A DNA stretch of 64,000 nucleotides, from NCBI RefSeq assembly GCF_016921115.1, contig NZ_JAFFZS010000025.1:51669-115668 (forward strand), in the 5' to 3' direction. The number at the start of each line of letters is the position of its first letter. Within the stretch, counting starts at the first letter, position 1. Positions 34,287 to 44,485 of this stretch are shown piece after piece. This DNA comes from Streptomyces actuosus (GTDB lineage Bacteria > Actinomycetota > Actinomycetes > Streptomycetales > Streptomycetaceae). Under the pieces are notes generated by a model. The model ran no database searches. It had not been told where the DNA came from and saw only the letters and a program-made list of their open reading frames with translations. The position numbers and the translations under genes were made by a program.

Positions 34287-35489
34287 ATGGAACCGCTGAG
34301 GGACGACGACCCGAAAGAGATCGGGGGCTTCGCCCTCGTGTGCCGGATCGGCTCCGGCGGTATGGGCCAGGTGTTCCTGGGCGAGTCCGCGGCCGGCCAC
34401 CAGGCCGCGGTGAAGGTCATCAAGCCCTCCGTGCTCGACGAGGACACCCGGGCGCGCTTCCTGTCCGAGGTGGAGAGTCTGCGTACGGTCTACGGGCCGT
34501 TCGTCGCGGCCTTCGTCGGTGCGGACGCGGATGCGGATCGACCGTGGCTCGCGGTGGAGTACGTCCCCGGACCCGATCTGCGCACCCTGGTCTCCGGCCG
34601 GGGGCCACTGCCGCTCGCCGAGACAGCCAGCCTCGGGGCGCTGCTCGCCGAGGGCCTCGGCACGGTCCACGACGCGGGACTGCTCCACCGAGACCTGAAG
34701 CCGCAGAACATCCTGCTCTCCCCCTACGGCCCCAAAGTGATCGACTTCGGTCTCGCCGTGCTCGCGGAACGCCGTACCACGCTGACCGCCACCGGCTTCG
34801 TCGTCGGCAGCGTTTTGTGCATGCCCCCGGAGCAGGCCCGGGGCGAGCACCAACTGGACCGGTCCGCCGACGTGTACGCGCTGGGTGCGGTGCTGCTCTT
34901 CGCCGCGACCGGCCACTACCCCTACGAGGGGCCGACCTGGCAGTCCGTCGCTCTGATGATCGACGATCCGGCCATCGCACCCGATCTGACGGGCGCCCCA
35001 CCGGAGCTCGTGCCGCTGATCACGGACATGCTGGCGCCGGATCCGGCCGCTCGGCCGACCCTGCCCGAGGTCACCGAGCGGCTGGTGCGAGTCATCCGTG
35101 AACAGGGTCTGACCGCGCTCCAGGCCAAGCGCCGTCTCACCGACCTGACGCCAGAGATCAGCGTGCCCCCGCTTCCCGCACCGGCCGCCCCGCCCGCGCA
35201 GGAAGTCCACGCACCCCCCTACACGCCCGCCGTCATCGACGAGGCGGCGGTCGAGAACGACGAGCAGGAGGCTCCGACCACGTCCCCCGGCGCCGGGCGG
35301 CGCACCGCGGAGCGCGAACCCGACGGGGACGACCCGGACGCGGGCGCCTCCGACCGCCGGGAGACCACGCCCTCACAGCCGGACACCCGCCCGCGCCCAC
35401 GCGGCGGGGTGACCGCCGTCCGGCCCACCGCGCCCTTGAGGATCGCCGAGCGGATCCGTGCCGGGTACGCCCGCGAGGCCCGCTTCTGA
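34287..35489 (+). CDS. soluble Hanks-type Ser/Thr protein kinase
   Basis: Kinase of 400 aa; ATG at 34287 with GAGGGGGG upstream. Subdomains are intact: GSGGMGQVF P-loop (22-30), Lys43 in AVKVIK, catalytic HRDLKPQN (135-141, Asp136) and DFG (153-155), then MPPEQARGE activation end. No transmembrane helix: after residue ~275 comes a Pro/Ala-rich, acidic linker and a basic end, so it acts in the cytosol. It lies 109 bp upstream of the SNF2 helicase gene in the same direction. It may belong to the island, as kinase PglW does in Pgl/BREX type 2, or be an independent gene. Confidence 0.92.
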   Translation: MEPLRDDDPKEIGGFALVCRIGSGGMGQVFLGESAAGHQAAVKVIKPSVLDEDTRARFLSEVESLRTVYGPFVAAFVGADADADRPWLAVEYVPGPDLRTLVSGRGPLPLAETASLGALLAEGLGTVHDAGLLHRDLKPQNILLSPYGPKVIDFGLAVLAERRTTLTATGFVVGSVLCMPPEQARGEHQLDRSADVYALGAVLLFAATGHYPYEGPTWQSVALMIDDPAIAPDLTGAPPELVPLITDMLAPDPAARPTLPEVTERLVRVIREQGLTALQAKRRLTDLTPEISVPPLPAPAAPPAQEVHAPPYTPAVIDEAAVENDEQEAPTTSPGAGRRTAEREPDGDDPDAGASDRRETTPSQPDTRPRPRGGVTAVRPTAPLRIAERIRAGYAREARF

Positions 35490-35598
35490 GCAGGCGCGGC
35501 CCACGCGCCCGATCCCGTACGTCCCCCTTCCTCCCCGTGACAGACTTGCGGGGGCGAGAGCGACGACACACGGAAGACGCAAGACGGAGGGGCGGCGA

Positions 35599-38500
35599 GT
35601 GACCGACCAGGGGGCGACGCAGGACGGGACCCGGTTCCCGCCGGGGGCACAGATCCTCGTACGGGACGAGGAGTGGCTGGTCCGCAACACCACCACGACC
35701 GATCACGACGGGGAGCGGATCGAGGCGGTCGGCGTCTCGGAGTTCGTCCGGGACGAGGAGGCCGTCTTCTTCAGCGGGATCGACACGGTGGAACTCCTGG
35801 ACCCGGAGAAGACCCGCCTCGTACCCGACACCTCCTCGTACTTCCGGCGCAGCCGCCTGTTCCTCGAAGCCGCCCTGCGCAAGACGCCGCTGCCCCAGAC
35901 GGAGCGGGGCCTCGCCCTCGCAGACCGCTTCCTCCTGGACCCGCTCGTCTACCAGCAGCGCCCCGCAGAGCTCGCCCTGTCCCTGCGCAACCTCCGCCCC
36001 CGGGTCCTGATCGCCGACGTCGTCGGCCTCGGCAAGACCCTGGAGATCGGCCTGACCCTCGCGGAACTCATCCGCCGCGGCCGGGGCGAGCGCATCCTGG
36101 TCGTGACCCCGCAGAGCATCCTGGAGCAGTTCCAGCACGAGCTGTGGACCCGCTTCTCCATCCCGCTCGTACGGCTCGACTCGCTCGGCATCCAGCGCGT
36201 CCAGCGTGAACTTCCGGCGGGGCGGAACCCGTTCACGCACTACAAACGGGTGATCATCTCTGTGGACACCCTCAAGAACATCGGGCAGTACCGGCACCAC
36301 CTGGAGCGGATCCGCTGGGACGCCGTCGTCATCGACGAGTCCCACAACCTGATCAACCCGGGCAGCCAGCGCCGCGCCCTCGCCGAGACCCTCGCCCCCC
36401 GCACGGACGCCCTGCTGCTCGCCAGCGCCACCCCGCACAACGGGGACAAGCGGTCCTTCGCCGACCTGATCTCCCTGCTCGACCCGGCAGCCATCGCCGA
36501 CCGCGACCACTACGACCCGGCCCAGGACCTCGGGCACCTCTACATCCGCCGCACCAAGATCAGCCCCGAGGTCCGGGACGAGATGGGCACCGAGTGGCCG
36601 GACCGGGGCCCCACCGTCTCCCTCCACTGCGCGGCCACCGAGGCGGAGGAGAGGGTCTTCGCCGAACTGGCCGGGCACTGGATCCCCGCCCCGCCCACGA
36701 GCACGGAGTTCGGCACCGCGGGCCAGGACCCCGTCTCGGTCGCCGTCGAACCGGTCTTCGCCTACAACCTGCTCAAGACGTTCCTCTCCTCGCACGTCGC
36801 CCTCGGCGAGACGGTCACCCACCGCATCGCCTCCCTCACCGACCGGGTCCGCAGGGCCGAGGAGAAGGGGCTGCGCCCCGACCCGGCCATCGCTGTCGAG
36901 CAGGCCGCCCTCGCCCGCCTGAGGGAGATCGTCTCCGGTATGGGCGACGGCACCGCGCCCGGTGACTCCGCGAAGCTCGACGCCCTCGTCGCACAGCTCA
37001 AGGAGATCGGTGTCGGCCCCCGCTCCGCCACGCGGGCCGTGGTCTTCTCCGAACGCGTCCGCACGCTCACCTGGCTCGCCGAGGTCGTCCCCGCCCGCCT
37101 GGGCTTCCCGGTCGGCGCCGACGGCACGTCGAAGGCCGTGGCCGTGATGCACGGCGGCCTCAGCGACGACGAGCAGGCCACGGTCCTCGAAGCGTTCGGC
37201 CTCGCCGACACGCCCGTCCGCCTGCTGTTCACCGGCGACGTCGCCTCCGAGGGCGTCAACCTGCACCGCCAGTGCCACCACCTCGTCCACTACGACATCC
37301 CGTGGTCCCTGATCCGCATCGAGCAGCGCAACGGCCGCATCGACCGCTACGGGCAGAAGCACGAGCCCCGCTTCCACGCGCTGATCCTCACCACGGCCGT
37401 CCCCGGCGCCAAGGACGACCGCACGGTCGCCGAGAAGCTGCTCCGCCGGGAGGAGGAGGCCCACAAACTGGACGGCACGGCCGAGGCCGTCTCCGGCCTC
37501 TACCGGGCCGAGGAGGAGGAGCGCCGGCTCATCAAGGAACTGGTCCGGGGCGGCACGGTCGAGGAGTTCCTGGAGTCCGCCCCCGCCGACGACACGGCGC
37601 TGGCCGACCTGTTCGGCCAGGTGGACACGATCACCGAGCAGGAACTGCCCGCCCGCGCCGAGCTGATCTCGCTCTTCGACGGCGACACGGCCGACTTCGT
37701 CGCCACCGCCCTCGACGAGGTGTACGAGGAGCGCGCCGAGGACCTGATCGGCCTGGCCTCGGGCACCGACGCCGAGGGAGGCGCCTACTTCTCCCTCTCC
37801 CCGGCCCTGGCACCCGACCTGCTCCACCGCCTCAAGGCCCTGCCGCCCTCCTACCTCAAGGAGCAGCGTGTCGCCGAACGGATGCTGGTCACCTCCGACC
37901 GCGCCCTCGCGCAGCGCAAGCTCACCGAGGCCAGGGACAGCAGCACCACCATGTGGCCGGACGTCTCCTTCCTCACCGACATCCACCCGGTGGTGGAGTG
38001 GCTGACGGACAAGGTCCTGGTCGAGTTCGGCCGGCAGGAGGCCCCGGTCATCACCACCCCGCACGTGGACGGCCCGGTCTTCCTCGTCCAGGGGATCCAC
38101 TCCAACGCCCTCGGCCGCCCGACCGTGGTCCGCTGGATGGCCGTGACCGGCATCCGGCCCGACGGCACCGGAACGCCCGACGTGTGCCCCATGGCCGACG
38201 CGCTGCGCGACGCGAAGGTCGGCCCGCGACTCGCCCGCACCGGAGACCCGCGGGACCTGGACCGGCTCCAGGACCTCGTCCCGGCCGCCGTCGCCGCCGC
38301 CCGGCACCACCTGGAGGCGGGCAGGGCCCAGTGGGAGGAGCGGATCAGCGAGCCCCTCGCCGCCTACCGCGAGCATGTCGCCCAGTGGCGTGCCGAATCC
38401 CTGCTGCCCGGTGTCACCGGCCGCCGCGAGCGCCTCGTCGAGGAGACCGCCGACGAACTGGCCCGACTCCTCGACCAGTTGCACACCAGCGGCCGCCCGC

Positions 38501-38643
38501 TGCTGCGGGTCCTCGCCGTCCTCGACCGCCCCGGCGTCCCCGACGCTTCCGGAGCCGGGCCGGGCGCCCCCGCGGCCGGCTCCCCGGACCCGGCCCCCGC
38601 ATCCGACGCCGCCCACCCGTCCGACGCCCAGGCGGAGAACTGA
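35599..38643 (+). CDS. SNF2-family helicase, DrmD-like
   Basis: DNA translocase of 1014 aa. The GTG at 35599 has GGAGGGG six bases upstream. SF2/SNF2 motifs: I DVVGLGKTLEIG (about 140), II VVIDESHNL (DESH, about 244), III LLASATPHNG (about 275), and in the second lobe LLFTGDVASEGVNLHRQ and the Arg-finger motif QRNGRIDRYGQKHEP (about 574). The long C-terminal part (600-1014) is typical of RapA/DrmD-like helicases. The methylase gene starts one base after its stop, the same pairing as drmD-drmMI in class 1 DISARM, where this helicase supports restriction of unmodified phage DNA. Confidence 0.9.
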   Translation: MTDQGATQDGTRFPPGAQILVRDEEWLVRNTTTTDHDGERIEAVGVSEFVRDEEAVFFSGIDTVELLDPEKTRLVPDTSSYFRRSRLFLEAALRKTPLPQTERGLALADRFLLDPLVYQQRPAELALSLRNLRPRVLIADVVGLGKTLEIGLTLAELIRRGRGERILVVTPQSILEQFQHELWTRFSIPLVRLDSLGIQRVQRELPAGRNPFTHYKRVIISVDTLKNIGQYRHHLERIRWDAVVIDESHNLINPGSQRRALAETLAPRTDALLLASATPHNGDKRSFADLISLLDPAAIADRDHYDPAQDLGHLYIRRTKISPEVRDEMGTEWPDRGPTVSLHCAATEAEERVFAELAGHWIPAPPTSTEFGTAGQDPVSVAVEPVFAYNLLKTFLSSHVALGETVTHRIASLTDRVRRAEEKGLRPDPAIAVEQAALARLREIVSGMGDGTAPGDSAKLDALVAQLKEIGVGPRSATRAVVFSERVRTLTWLAEVVPARLGFPVGADGTSKAVAVMHGGLSDDEQATVLEAFGLADTPVRLLFTGDVASEGVNLHRQCHHLVHYDIPWSLIRIEQRNGRIDRYGQKHEPRFHALILTTAVPGAKDDRTVAEKLLRREEEAHKLDGTAEAVSGLYRAEEEERRLIKELVRGGTVEEFLESAPADDTALADLFGQVDTITEQELPARAELISLFDGDTADFVATALDEVYEERAEDLIGLASGTDAEGGAYFSLSPALAPDLLHRLKALPPSYLKEQRVAERMLVTSDRALAQRKLTEARDSSTTMWPDVSFLTDIHPVVEWLTDKVLVEFGRQEAPVITTPHVDGPVFLVQGIHSNALGRPTVVRWMAVTGIRPDGTGTPDVCPMADALRDAKVGPRLARTGDPRDLDRLQDLVPAAVAAARHHLEAGRAQWEERISEPLAAYREHVAQWRAESLLPGVTGRRERLVEETADELARLLDQLHTSGRPLLRVLAVLDRPGVPDASGAGPGAPAAGSPDPAPASDAAHPSDAQAEN

Positions 38644-38644
38644 C

Positions 38645-41600
38645 GTGACGTACGACTCGCTGGTCAACCACGGCGACTACCTCTCGCCGCACTACCTCGC
38701 CGAGGTCCTCCCCAAGGACCTCAAGGCGAAGGACGGCCTCCTCACCCGCTGGGCGGCCTTCGAGGAGACCGAACGCCGACGCCACGCCGACGCCGTCGCC
38801 GACGCCGCCCGCCAGGGCCTCGGCCCCGACTCCGTACTGCCGCGCGTGCGTACCCCGCGTGAGGGCCTGCGGGCCCTGCACGGCCCCTACTTCGCCGGCC
38901 GCGCCGCACTCGCCCAGGACGCGGCGGCGCTCGCCGAACCCGGCGCGCCCGAACCCGAAGGGTGGCGCAAGCGGTGCACCGAGAGCCACCTGGACACCCT
39001 GCGCGCCCTCGGCTACACCGACGCCCACGAGCAGACCGTGACCGTCCACCGCGCCGACCGCGAGTACACGGTCCAGGTCGTCCACGCCGAACCCGGCCTC
39101 TACGCGGTCGCCTGCGGCTGGACCACCGAACCCGACGCCGCGCTCGACCCGGACGGCCCCGGCCGCCTGCTCCACCCGATGGAGACGGAGACCTCGGCGC
39201 CCGACCTCACGGACGCCAAGGCCCTCACCGACTTCCTCTTCACCTGCGACACGCCCCCGCGCCACGTCCTCCTGCTCGTCGGCGGCGTCATCGTCCTCGC
39301 CGACCGCCTCGCCTGGCCCGAAGGCCGCTACCTGTCCGCCGACCTCGACGCCGCCCTGCACCGCCGCGACGACCGCCACGGCGGCGAACTCGACACCCTG
39401 GCAGCCCTCTTCGGCGCCGACTCGCTGCGCGTCCCCGCCGAGGGCGGCACCGCGCCGCTCGCCGCCTTCCTCGACCGGTCCGGCAAACACGCCGTCGGCG
39501 TCTCCACCGAACTGCGCGAGGGCCTGCGCCTGAGTGTGGAGTGGATCGCCAACGAGGTCCTCGACCGCCTGCGCGAGCCCGGGAACGGCGTCACCCCCGC
39601 CGACCTGGACGACCCGGCCCGCCTCGCCAAGGAACTCAGCCGCGAGTCGCTGCGCTACCTGTACCGCATCCTGTTCCTCCTGTACGCGGAGGCCAGCCCC
39701 GCCCTCGGCATCCTGCCCTCCGACTACCCCGAGTACGAGCAGGGCTACGGCCTCCAGCGCCTCGGCGACCTCGTCCTGCGCGACCTCGTCGGCGACCGCT
39801 CCCGGCGCGGCTTCCACCTGTACGAGTCACTCGACCTGCTCTTCGAGAAGGTCGAGAACGGCCACCGCCGCTACGGCACCGAGCCCGAGGACCTCGCGGC
39901 ACAGGCCGCGGCCCGCGAGGCGGCACAGGCCGAGCACGAGGCGGCACGGCTGCTCGCCGCCGGCACGATCACCCAGGCCGAGTACACCGAACGCCTCCGC
40001 GAGGCCGACCGCGCCCGCCGCGCCGCCGCCCGCAGCACGAGCGCGGGCCTGCGCTTCGAGGCCCTGCGCTCCGAACTGTTCACCAAGGAGGCCGTCCGGC
40101 TCATCTCGGACGACCAGATCGAGAACCCGGCCTACGAGGGCGGCGAGGGCGAGAAACGCCGCCCCTTCCTGGACACCCGGCTGCGCAACGAGACCCTGCA
40201 CAAGGTGCTGCGCCGCCTGATGCTCACCAAGGGCAGGGGGCGGGAGCGCGGCGGCTTCATCTCGTACGCCCAGCTCGGCATCAACCAGCTCGGCGCCGTG
40301 TACGAGGGCCTGATGTCCTACACCGGCTTCATCGCGGACGAGGAGCTGTACGAGGTCGCCAAGGGCGGCGACCCCTCCGGCGGCAGCTGGATGGTCCCCG
40401 CCTCCCGCGCCGGGGACTACGAGGACGCCGTCTTCGTCAAGCGGACGAACGAGGAGACGGGCCACCCCGAGCGGGTGTCCCACCCGAAGGACTCCTTCGT
40501 CTACCGTCTCGCCGGCCGCGACCGCCAGACCTCCGCCTCCTACTACACCCCGAAGTCCCTCACCGAGGTCACCGTCGAACTCGCCCTCAGGCACCGCCTC
40601 GACCAGGACGGCACCACCACCCCGGCGAAGGAACTCCTGGAGTGGAAGATCTGCGAACCGGCCCTCGGCTCGGGCGCCTTCCTCAACGAGGCCATCGACC
40701 AGGTCGCCGCCGAGTACCTGCGGCGCCGCGAACGCGAACTCGGCCGCCGGGTGGACCCCGAGCTGCGGCAGATCGAGCTCCAGAAGACCAAGGCGTACAT
40801 CGCCCTGCACAACGCCTACGGCGTGGACCTCAACGCCACGGCGGTGGAACTCGCCGAGGTCTCCCTCTGGCTCAACTCCATGCACCCCGGCATGCGGGCC
40901 CCCTGGTTCGGCCTCCACCTGCGGCGCGGCAACTCCCTCATCGGCGCCGGCCGCAAGGTCTACCAGGCGGACGTCCTGCCGGGTGGCGGATGGCTGGCCA
41001 AGAAGAACACCCTGCCGCCGACCGACCTGCCGTTCCGGGACGGCCCGCTGCCCCAGGGCGCGGTGCACCAGTTCCTGCTGCCCGCGATCGGCTGGGGCGC
41101 GGTCGCCGGGGAATCGGAGGCCAAGAAGCTCGCCGAGGACGAGGCCAAGGCGCTGGGGCGCTGGCGCAAGGGCGTCCAGAAGGCCCCGAAGGCACCCAAG
41201 CCCTTCCAGGAGCGCGGCGACGAGACCGCCGAGGCCCGCCGCAAGCGCTACGAGCGGTGGCGCAAGGCCGCCGACAGGACCGAGCTGCACCGCCTCCAGG
41301 GCGTGGCCCGGCGCGCCGAGTTCCTGTGGTCGCTCGTCGCGACCCGCCTCGAACTCTCCGAACGGGCGGTGTCCCGCCGCGTCGACGTGTGGGGCGCGGA
41401 CTGGCTGGAGCAGTCGGCGGAGGCGGAGGACAAGCAGAAGGTCCTCGACGACCTGACCCGCCACGGCACGCCGTACTGGCGCCTGAAGACCGTCATGGAC
41501 GCCTGGTGCGCTCTGTGGTTCTGGCCGCTGGACAAGGTCGGTGAACTCGACGGCACGGACGCGGTGTACGGCACGGGCGGGGCGCTGGTCGACGAGTCGT

Positions 41601-44245
41601 CGGTGCCGGGGCTGCTGGGGGGCGGCGTGGCGGTGGAGCCCGCCGCTCCGGTGGAGCAGGTGACGCCGGTAGCGCAGGTGGCGCCGGTGGAGCCGCCGTC
41701 AGGCCCCGCGCCCGGGGACCAGTTGTGGCGGACGGCCGGTCTGTTCGACGACCCGGACGGGGAGCAGGAGGAACTGGACGAGGGGCTGGCCTCCGGCGCG
41801 GCCAAGCGGAACACACCGGTAGCCGCCCGTAAGCCGCGTGGCGGTGGCGGTGGCCGGTCACCGGAGCGGAACACCGTCCCGCTCCAGAACCTCGGCGACT
41901 GGCTGGACTTCCTGGAGAGCCTCCTCGGTACCGCAGACATGCCCGAGCAGTCGCTGCTCTCGGGCATCGAGAAGCTGGGCCCCGACGAGGCGCTGGAGCT
42001 CCTGGCCGACGTGGAGGACCGCCTGGAGGGCTTCCTCGGCATGCGCCCGGCGACGCAGATGCCGTTCCGCTACCCGTGGCTGAACACGGTCGAGGACATC
42101 GCCGGGACGACGGAGAAGGACATAAAGGCGGAGGACGGCCACGGCTTCTTCCACTGGGAGCTGCACTTCGCCCACGTGTTCCGGGGGCCGGGGGGCGGAT
42201 TCGACCTCCAGGTGGGGAATCCGCCTTGGGTGCGGCCGAGGTGGGAGGAGAACCCCGTTCTGGCCGAGCATGAACCGTGGTTCATGCTCACCGAGAAGCC
42301 GACCAAGGCGGAACGCACCCGGCGACGTGACGAACTGCTGAAGTCGCCGCGCGCCCGCGCCTACCTGCTCACCGAACTGGCATCGACGAGTGGTACGAGC
42401 GAGATGCTCGGCTCAGGGCCGGTGTATCCCCTGCTCGCCGGGACCCAGCCCGACCTGTACCGGGCATTCATGTGCCAGACGTGGCAGCACATGGCGCACG
42501 ACGGCTCCGTGGGTCTGGTCCACCCGGACTCGCACTTCAGCGGCGACAAGGAAGGGCGGTTGCGCGAGGCCGCGTACACCCGCCTGCGGGTACACGGAGA
42601 CTTCGTGAACGCCGGCAACCGCTTCTTCCCGCCACCGGTGGGCAGATCCAGCCACTTCGGCGTGCACGTCTATGGGCAGGCGGGTGAGATCGGCTTCGAC
42701 CATCTGTCGTGGCTCTTCTCCGTGGATGCTTTGCGACTGTCGGCGCAGGACGACGGCACGGCTCCCGATCCCGGGGTCCGCTACGGCGAGAGCTGGGACG
42801 AACGCCCGCACCGCAAGCGGATCGTCCGTGTGGACGAGGCGATGCTGGCCCGGTGGCAGAAGCTCACGGGCGACGAGACACAGCCCGTGCGCCAGGCCCG
42901 GTTGCTGTCACCGGTGAGCACGGCGGAGGCCCAGGCGATCGAGGCGCTGGCGGACTACTCGTTGCGACTTGCGGAGTATGAGCCGCAGATCAGCAGCGGT
43001 TACCACGAGAGCGGGGCCAAGGCGGCCGACCTCATCGACTACAACACGCCGGACGACGCGGGCATGATCCGGCGGCCGGCTGACTGGTCCGAGGTGATCC
43101 TAAAGGGCCCGCAGATCGGCCTGGCCAATCCCATGTTCAAGCAGCCCAGCCAGGGCGGCGGAGAGGTCCTGGGGCTCAACCCGCTGACCCTCGCGGACGA
43201 CGCGGTTCCCGAGTCCGAATACGTATATGTCGCGAAGCCCGAGGTCTACCGGGCCGCGCAGGACGTGTGGAGCGACGGCAGGACCTTGGAGCAGCTCAAG
43301 CAGTCCGAGCGTGAGGTGACACGGGCGCAGGAGGCGGCGGCCGGGCGCTTCGGGGTGGAGGTCTCGGACGTCACCGAGGAGCAGGTGGAGGCGGAGCTGC
43401 TGCGACGGTTGCGGCGGCCGTACACGGAGTTCTACAGGGTGGCGTGGCGCAAGATGATCGCGCCGGATACGGAGAGGGCCCTCTACACAGCCTTGTTGCC
43501 TATTGGCGCCGCGCACATTGATGCCTTGCGGAGCGCAGCACTACCTGACAACCGGAGCACCGCGATGCTGGGTGGTTTCTGGGCATCGCTTCCGGTTGAC
43601 TATTTGCTACGCACGGTTCGAGTAAGAAACCTTGATGTTGCTCCGGCGAGACGGTTGCCTGCGCCAGCTGTTGACCACCCACTGGCCTCAGCGCTTTTGT
43701 TGCGTACCTTGCGCCTGAACTGCCTCACGGTTGCTTACGCGGAGTTGTGGAGGGAGCTCTATGAGCCGACCTGGCCCGGCTACGAACCGTGGGCAGCCGA
43801 GTGGGCGGATATGCAGCCTCTCCACGAAGTCGGTCCAACGTGGAAGCGGACAACCCCGCTCCGGACTGAGCGAGCGCGTAGGGCCGCACTCGTGGAAATC
43901 GACGCACTGGTCGCTGTCTGGCTCGGAGTGAACGCGGACGCACTCGCAGCCATGTACAAGGCCCGTTTCCCGATCATGCAGGACTTCGACGCCGTCACCT
44001 GGTTCGACGCCAACGAGCGCAAGATCGCCGGCGACCGCTACACGTACGGATTCGGCCAGACGAAGCAGCACTACGAGCACTTCCTCGCCTACCAGAAGAA
44101 GGAGCGGTCCGAGCCCCCCGAGGGCTACACCGCACCCTTCTACAAGGCGGAACGCGAGGCGGAGATGCGCGCGGCGCACGCGTACTTCTCCGCGCGGCTC
44201 CAAGAGGCCATCGACAAGGGGAAGTGGACGCCAGCCGCGACCTGA
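38645..44245 (+). CDS. very large N6-adenine DNA methylase (DrmMI/PglX/Eco57I-like)
   Basis: Methyltransferase of 1866 aa; GTG start with GGAG eight bases upstream. SAM motif I lies in ICEPALGSGAFLNEAI (about 669), preceded by ASYYTPKSLTEVTVEL, and GVDLNATAVELAEVSLWLN follows. The catalytic motif IV NPPW is at about 1191, so some 500 residues separate I and IV, far more than in typical gamma-class enzymes (a ~200-residue acidic/Lys-rich insert 950-1150 accounts for part). After NPPW comes a target-recognition region, and from ~43,450 to 43,950 the codon usage turns to rarer TTG, TTT, CTA and AT-richer codons. Expected role: mark host DNA so that the linked helicases spare it. Confidence 0.88.
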   Translation: MTYDSLVNHGDYLSPHYLAEVLPKDLKAKDGLLTRWAAFEETERRRHADAVADAARQGLGPDSVLPRVRTPREGLRALHGPYFAGRAALAQDAAALAEPGAPEPEGWRKRCTESHLDTLRALGYTDAHEQTVTVHRADREYTVQVVHAEPGLYAVACGWTTEPDAALDPDGPGRLLHPMETETSAPDLTDAKALTDFLFTCDTPPRHVLLLVGGVIVLADRLAWPEGRYLSADLDAALHRRDDRHGGELDTLAALFGADSLRVPAEGGTAPLAAFLDRSGKHAVGVSTELREGLRLSVEWIANEVLDRLREPGNGVTPADLDDPARLAKELSRESLRYLYRILFLLYAEASPALGILPSDYPEYEQGYGLQRLGDLVLRDLVGDRSRRGFHLYESLDLLFEKVENGHRRYGTEPEDLAAQAAAREAAQAEHEAARLLAAGTITQAEYTERLREADRARRAAARSTSAGLRFEALRSELFTKEAVRLISDDQIENPAYEGGEGEKRRPFLDTRLRNETLHKVLRRLMLTKGRGRERGGFISYAQLGINQLGAVYEGLMSYTGFIADEELYEVAKGGDPSGGSWMVPASRAGDYEDAVFVKRTNEETGHPERVSHPKDSFVYRLAGRDRQTSASYYTPKSLTEVTVELALRHRLDQDGTTTPAKELLEWKICEPALGSGAFLNEAIDQVAAEYLRRRERELGRRVDPELRQIELQKTKAYIALHNAYGVDLNATAVELAEVSLWLNSMHPGMRAPWFGLHLRRGNSLIGAGRKVYQADVLPGGGWLAKKNTLPPTDLPFRDGPLPQGAVHQFLLPAIGWGAVAGESEAKKLAEDEAKALGRWRKGVQKAPKAPKPFQERGDETAEARRKRYERWRKAADRTELHRLQGVARRAEFLWSLVATRLELSERAVSRRVDVWGADWLEQSAEAEDKQKVLDDLTRHGTPYWRLKTVMDAWCALWFWPLDKVGELDGTDAVYGTGGALVDESSVPGLLGGGVAVEPAAPVEQVTPVAQVAPVEPPSGPAPGDQLWRTAGLFDDPDGEQEELDEGLASGAAKRNTPVAARKPRGGGGGRSPERNTVPLQNLGDWLDFLESLLGTADMPEQSLLSGIEKLGPDEALELLADVEDRLEGFLGMRPATQMPFRYPWLNTVEDIAGTTEKDIKAEDGHGFFHWELHFAHVFRGPGGGFDLQVGNPPWVRPRWEENPVLAEHEPWFMLTEKPTKAERTRRRDELLKSPRARAYLLTELASTSGTSEMLGSGPVYPLLAGTQPDLYRAFMCQTWQHMAHDGSVGLVHPDSHFSGDKEGRLREAAYTRLRVHGDFVNAGNRFFPPPVGRSSHFGVHVYGQAGEIGFDHLSWLFSVDALRLSAQDDGTAPDPGVRYGESWDERPHRKRIVRVDEAMLARWQKLTGDETQPVRQARLLSPVSTAEAQAIEALADYSLRLAEYEPQISSGYHESGAKAADLIDYNTPDDAGMIRRPADWSEVILKGPQIGLANPMFKQPSQGGGEVLGLNPLTLADDAVPESEYVYVAKPEVYRAAQDVWSDGRTLEQLKQSEREVTRAQEAAAGRFGVEVSDVTEEQVEAELLRRLRRPYTEFYRVAWRKMIAPDTERALYTALLPIGAAHIDALRSAALPDNRSTAMLGGFWASLPVDYLLRTVRVRNLDVAPARRLPAPAVDHPLASALLLRTLRLNCLTVAYAELWRELYEPTWPGYEPWAAEWADMQPLHEVGPTWKRTTPLRTERARRAALVEIDALVAVWLGVNADALAAMYKARFPIMQDFDAVTWFDANERKIAGDRYTYGFGQTKQHYEHFLAYQKKERSEPPEGYTAPFYKAEREAEMRAAHAYFSARLQEAIDKGKWTPAAT

Positions 44246-44296
44246 ACGACGTCGTCCCGCACCGGACCCGACCGGCGCGGGGCCCCGCGTGCGGGA

Positions 44297-44485
44297 TCAG
44301 TCCTGTGTGACGTACGTGACGAAGTCGGCCCACGCGGTGGGGGAGAGGGCGAGTTCGGGGCTGCGCTGGTCTTTGGAGTCCCGCACATGGATGACCTGTG
44401 CGCCCCTCGCCACCTCGACGCAGGCGTCACCGTCGGAACCGCTGTAGCTGCTCTTGAACCAAGCCCGTTCGTCGATGCTGCTCAT
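44297..44485 (-). CDS. DUF397 small regulatory protein
   Basis: 62-aa protein of the DUF397 family, which is nearly confined to actinomycetes: AWFKSSYSGSDGDACVEVA, IHVRDSKD and LALSPTAWADFV are the hallmarks. Its ATG overlaps the stop of the XRE regulator gene (ATGA), the standard WhiJ-type pair. Known relatives act with the paired regulator in developmental or antibiotic control, possibly as ligand or co-regulator. Confidence 0.95.
   Translation of the reverse strand: MSSIDERAWFKSSYSGSDGDACVEVARGAQVIHVRDSKDQRSPELALSPTAWADFVTYVTQD

Noticed and set aside
38645..44245. Assignment as PglX of a BREX/Pgl system
   Set aside because: No PglZ, BrxC/PglY or BrxA/B-like gene is in the window, and the adjacent SNF2 helicase fits DISARM-like loci better.
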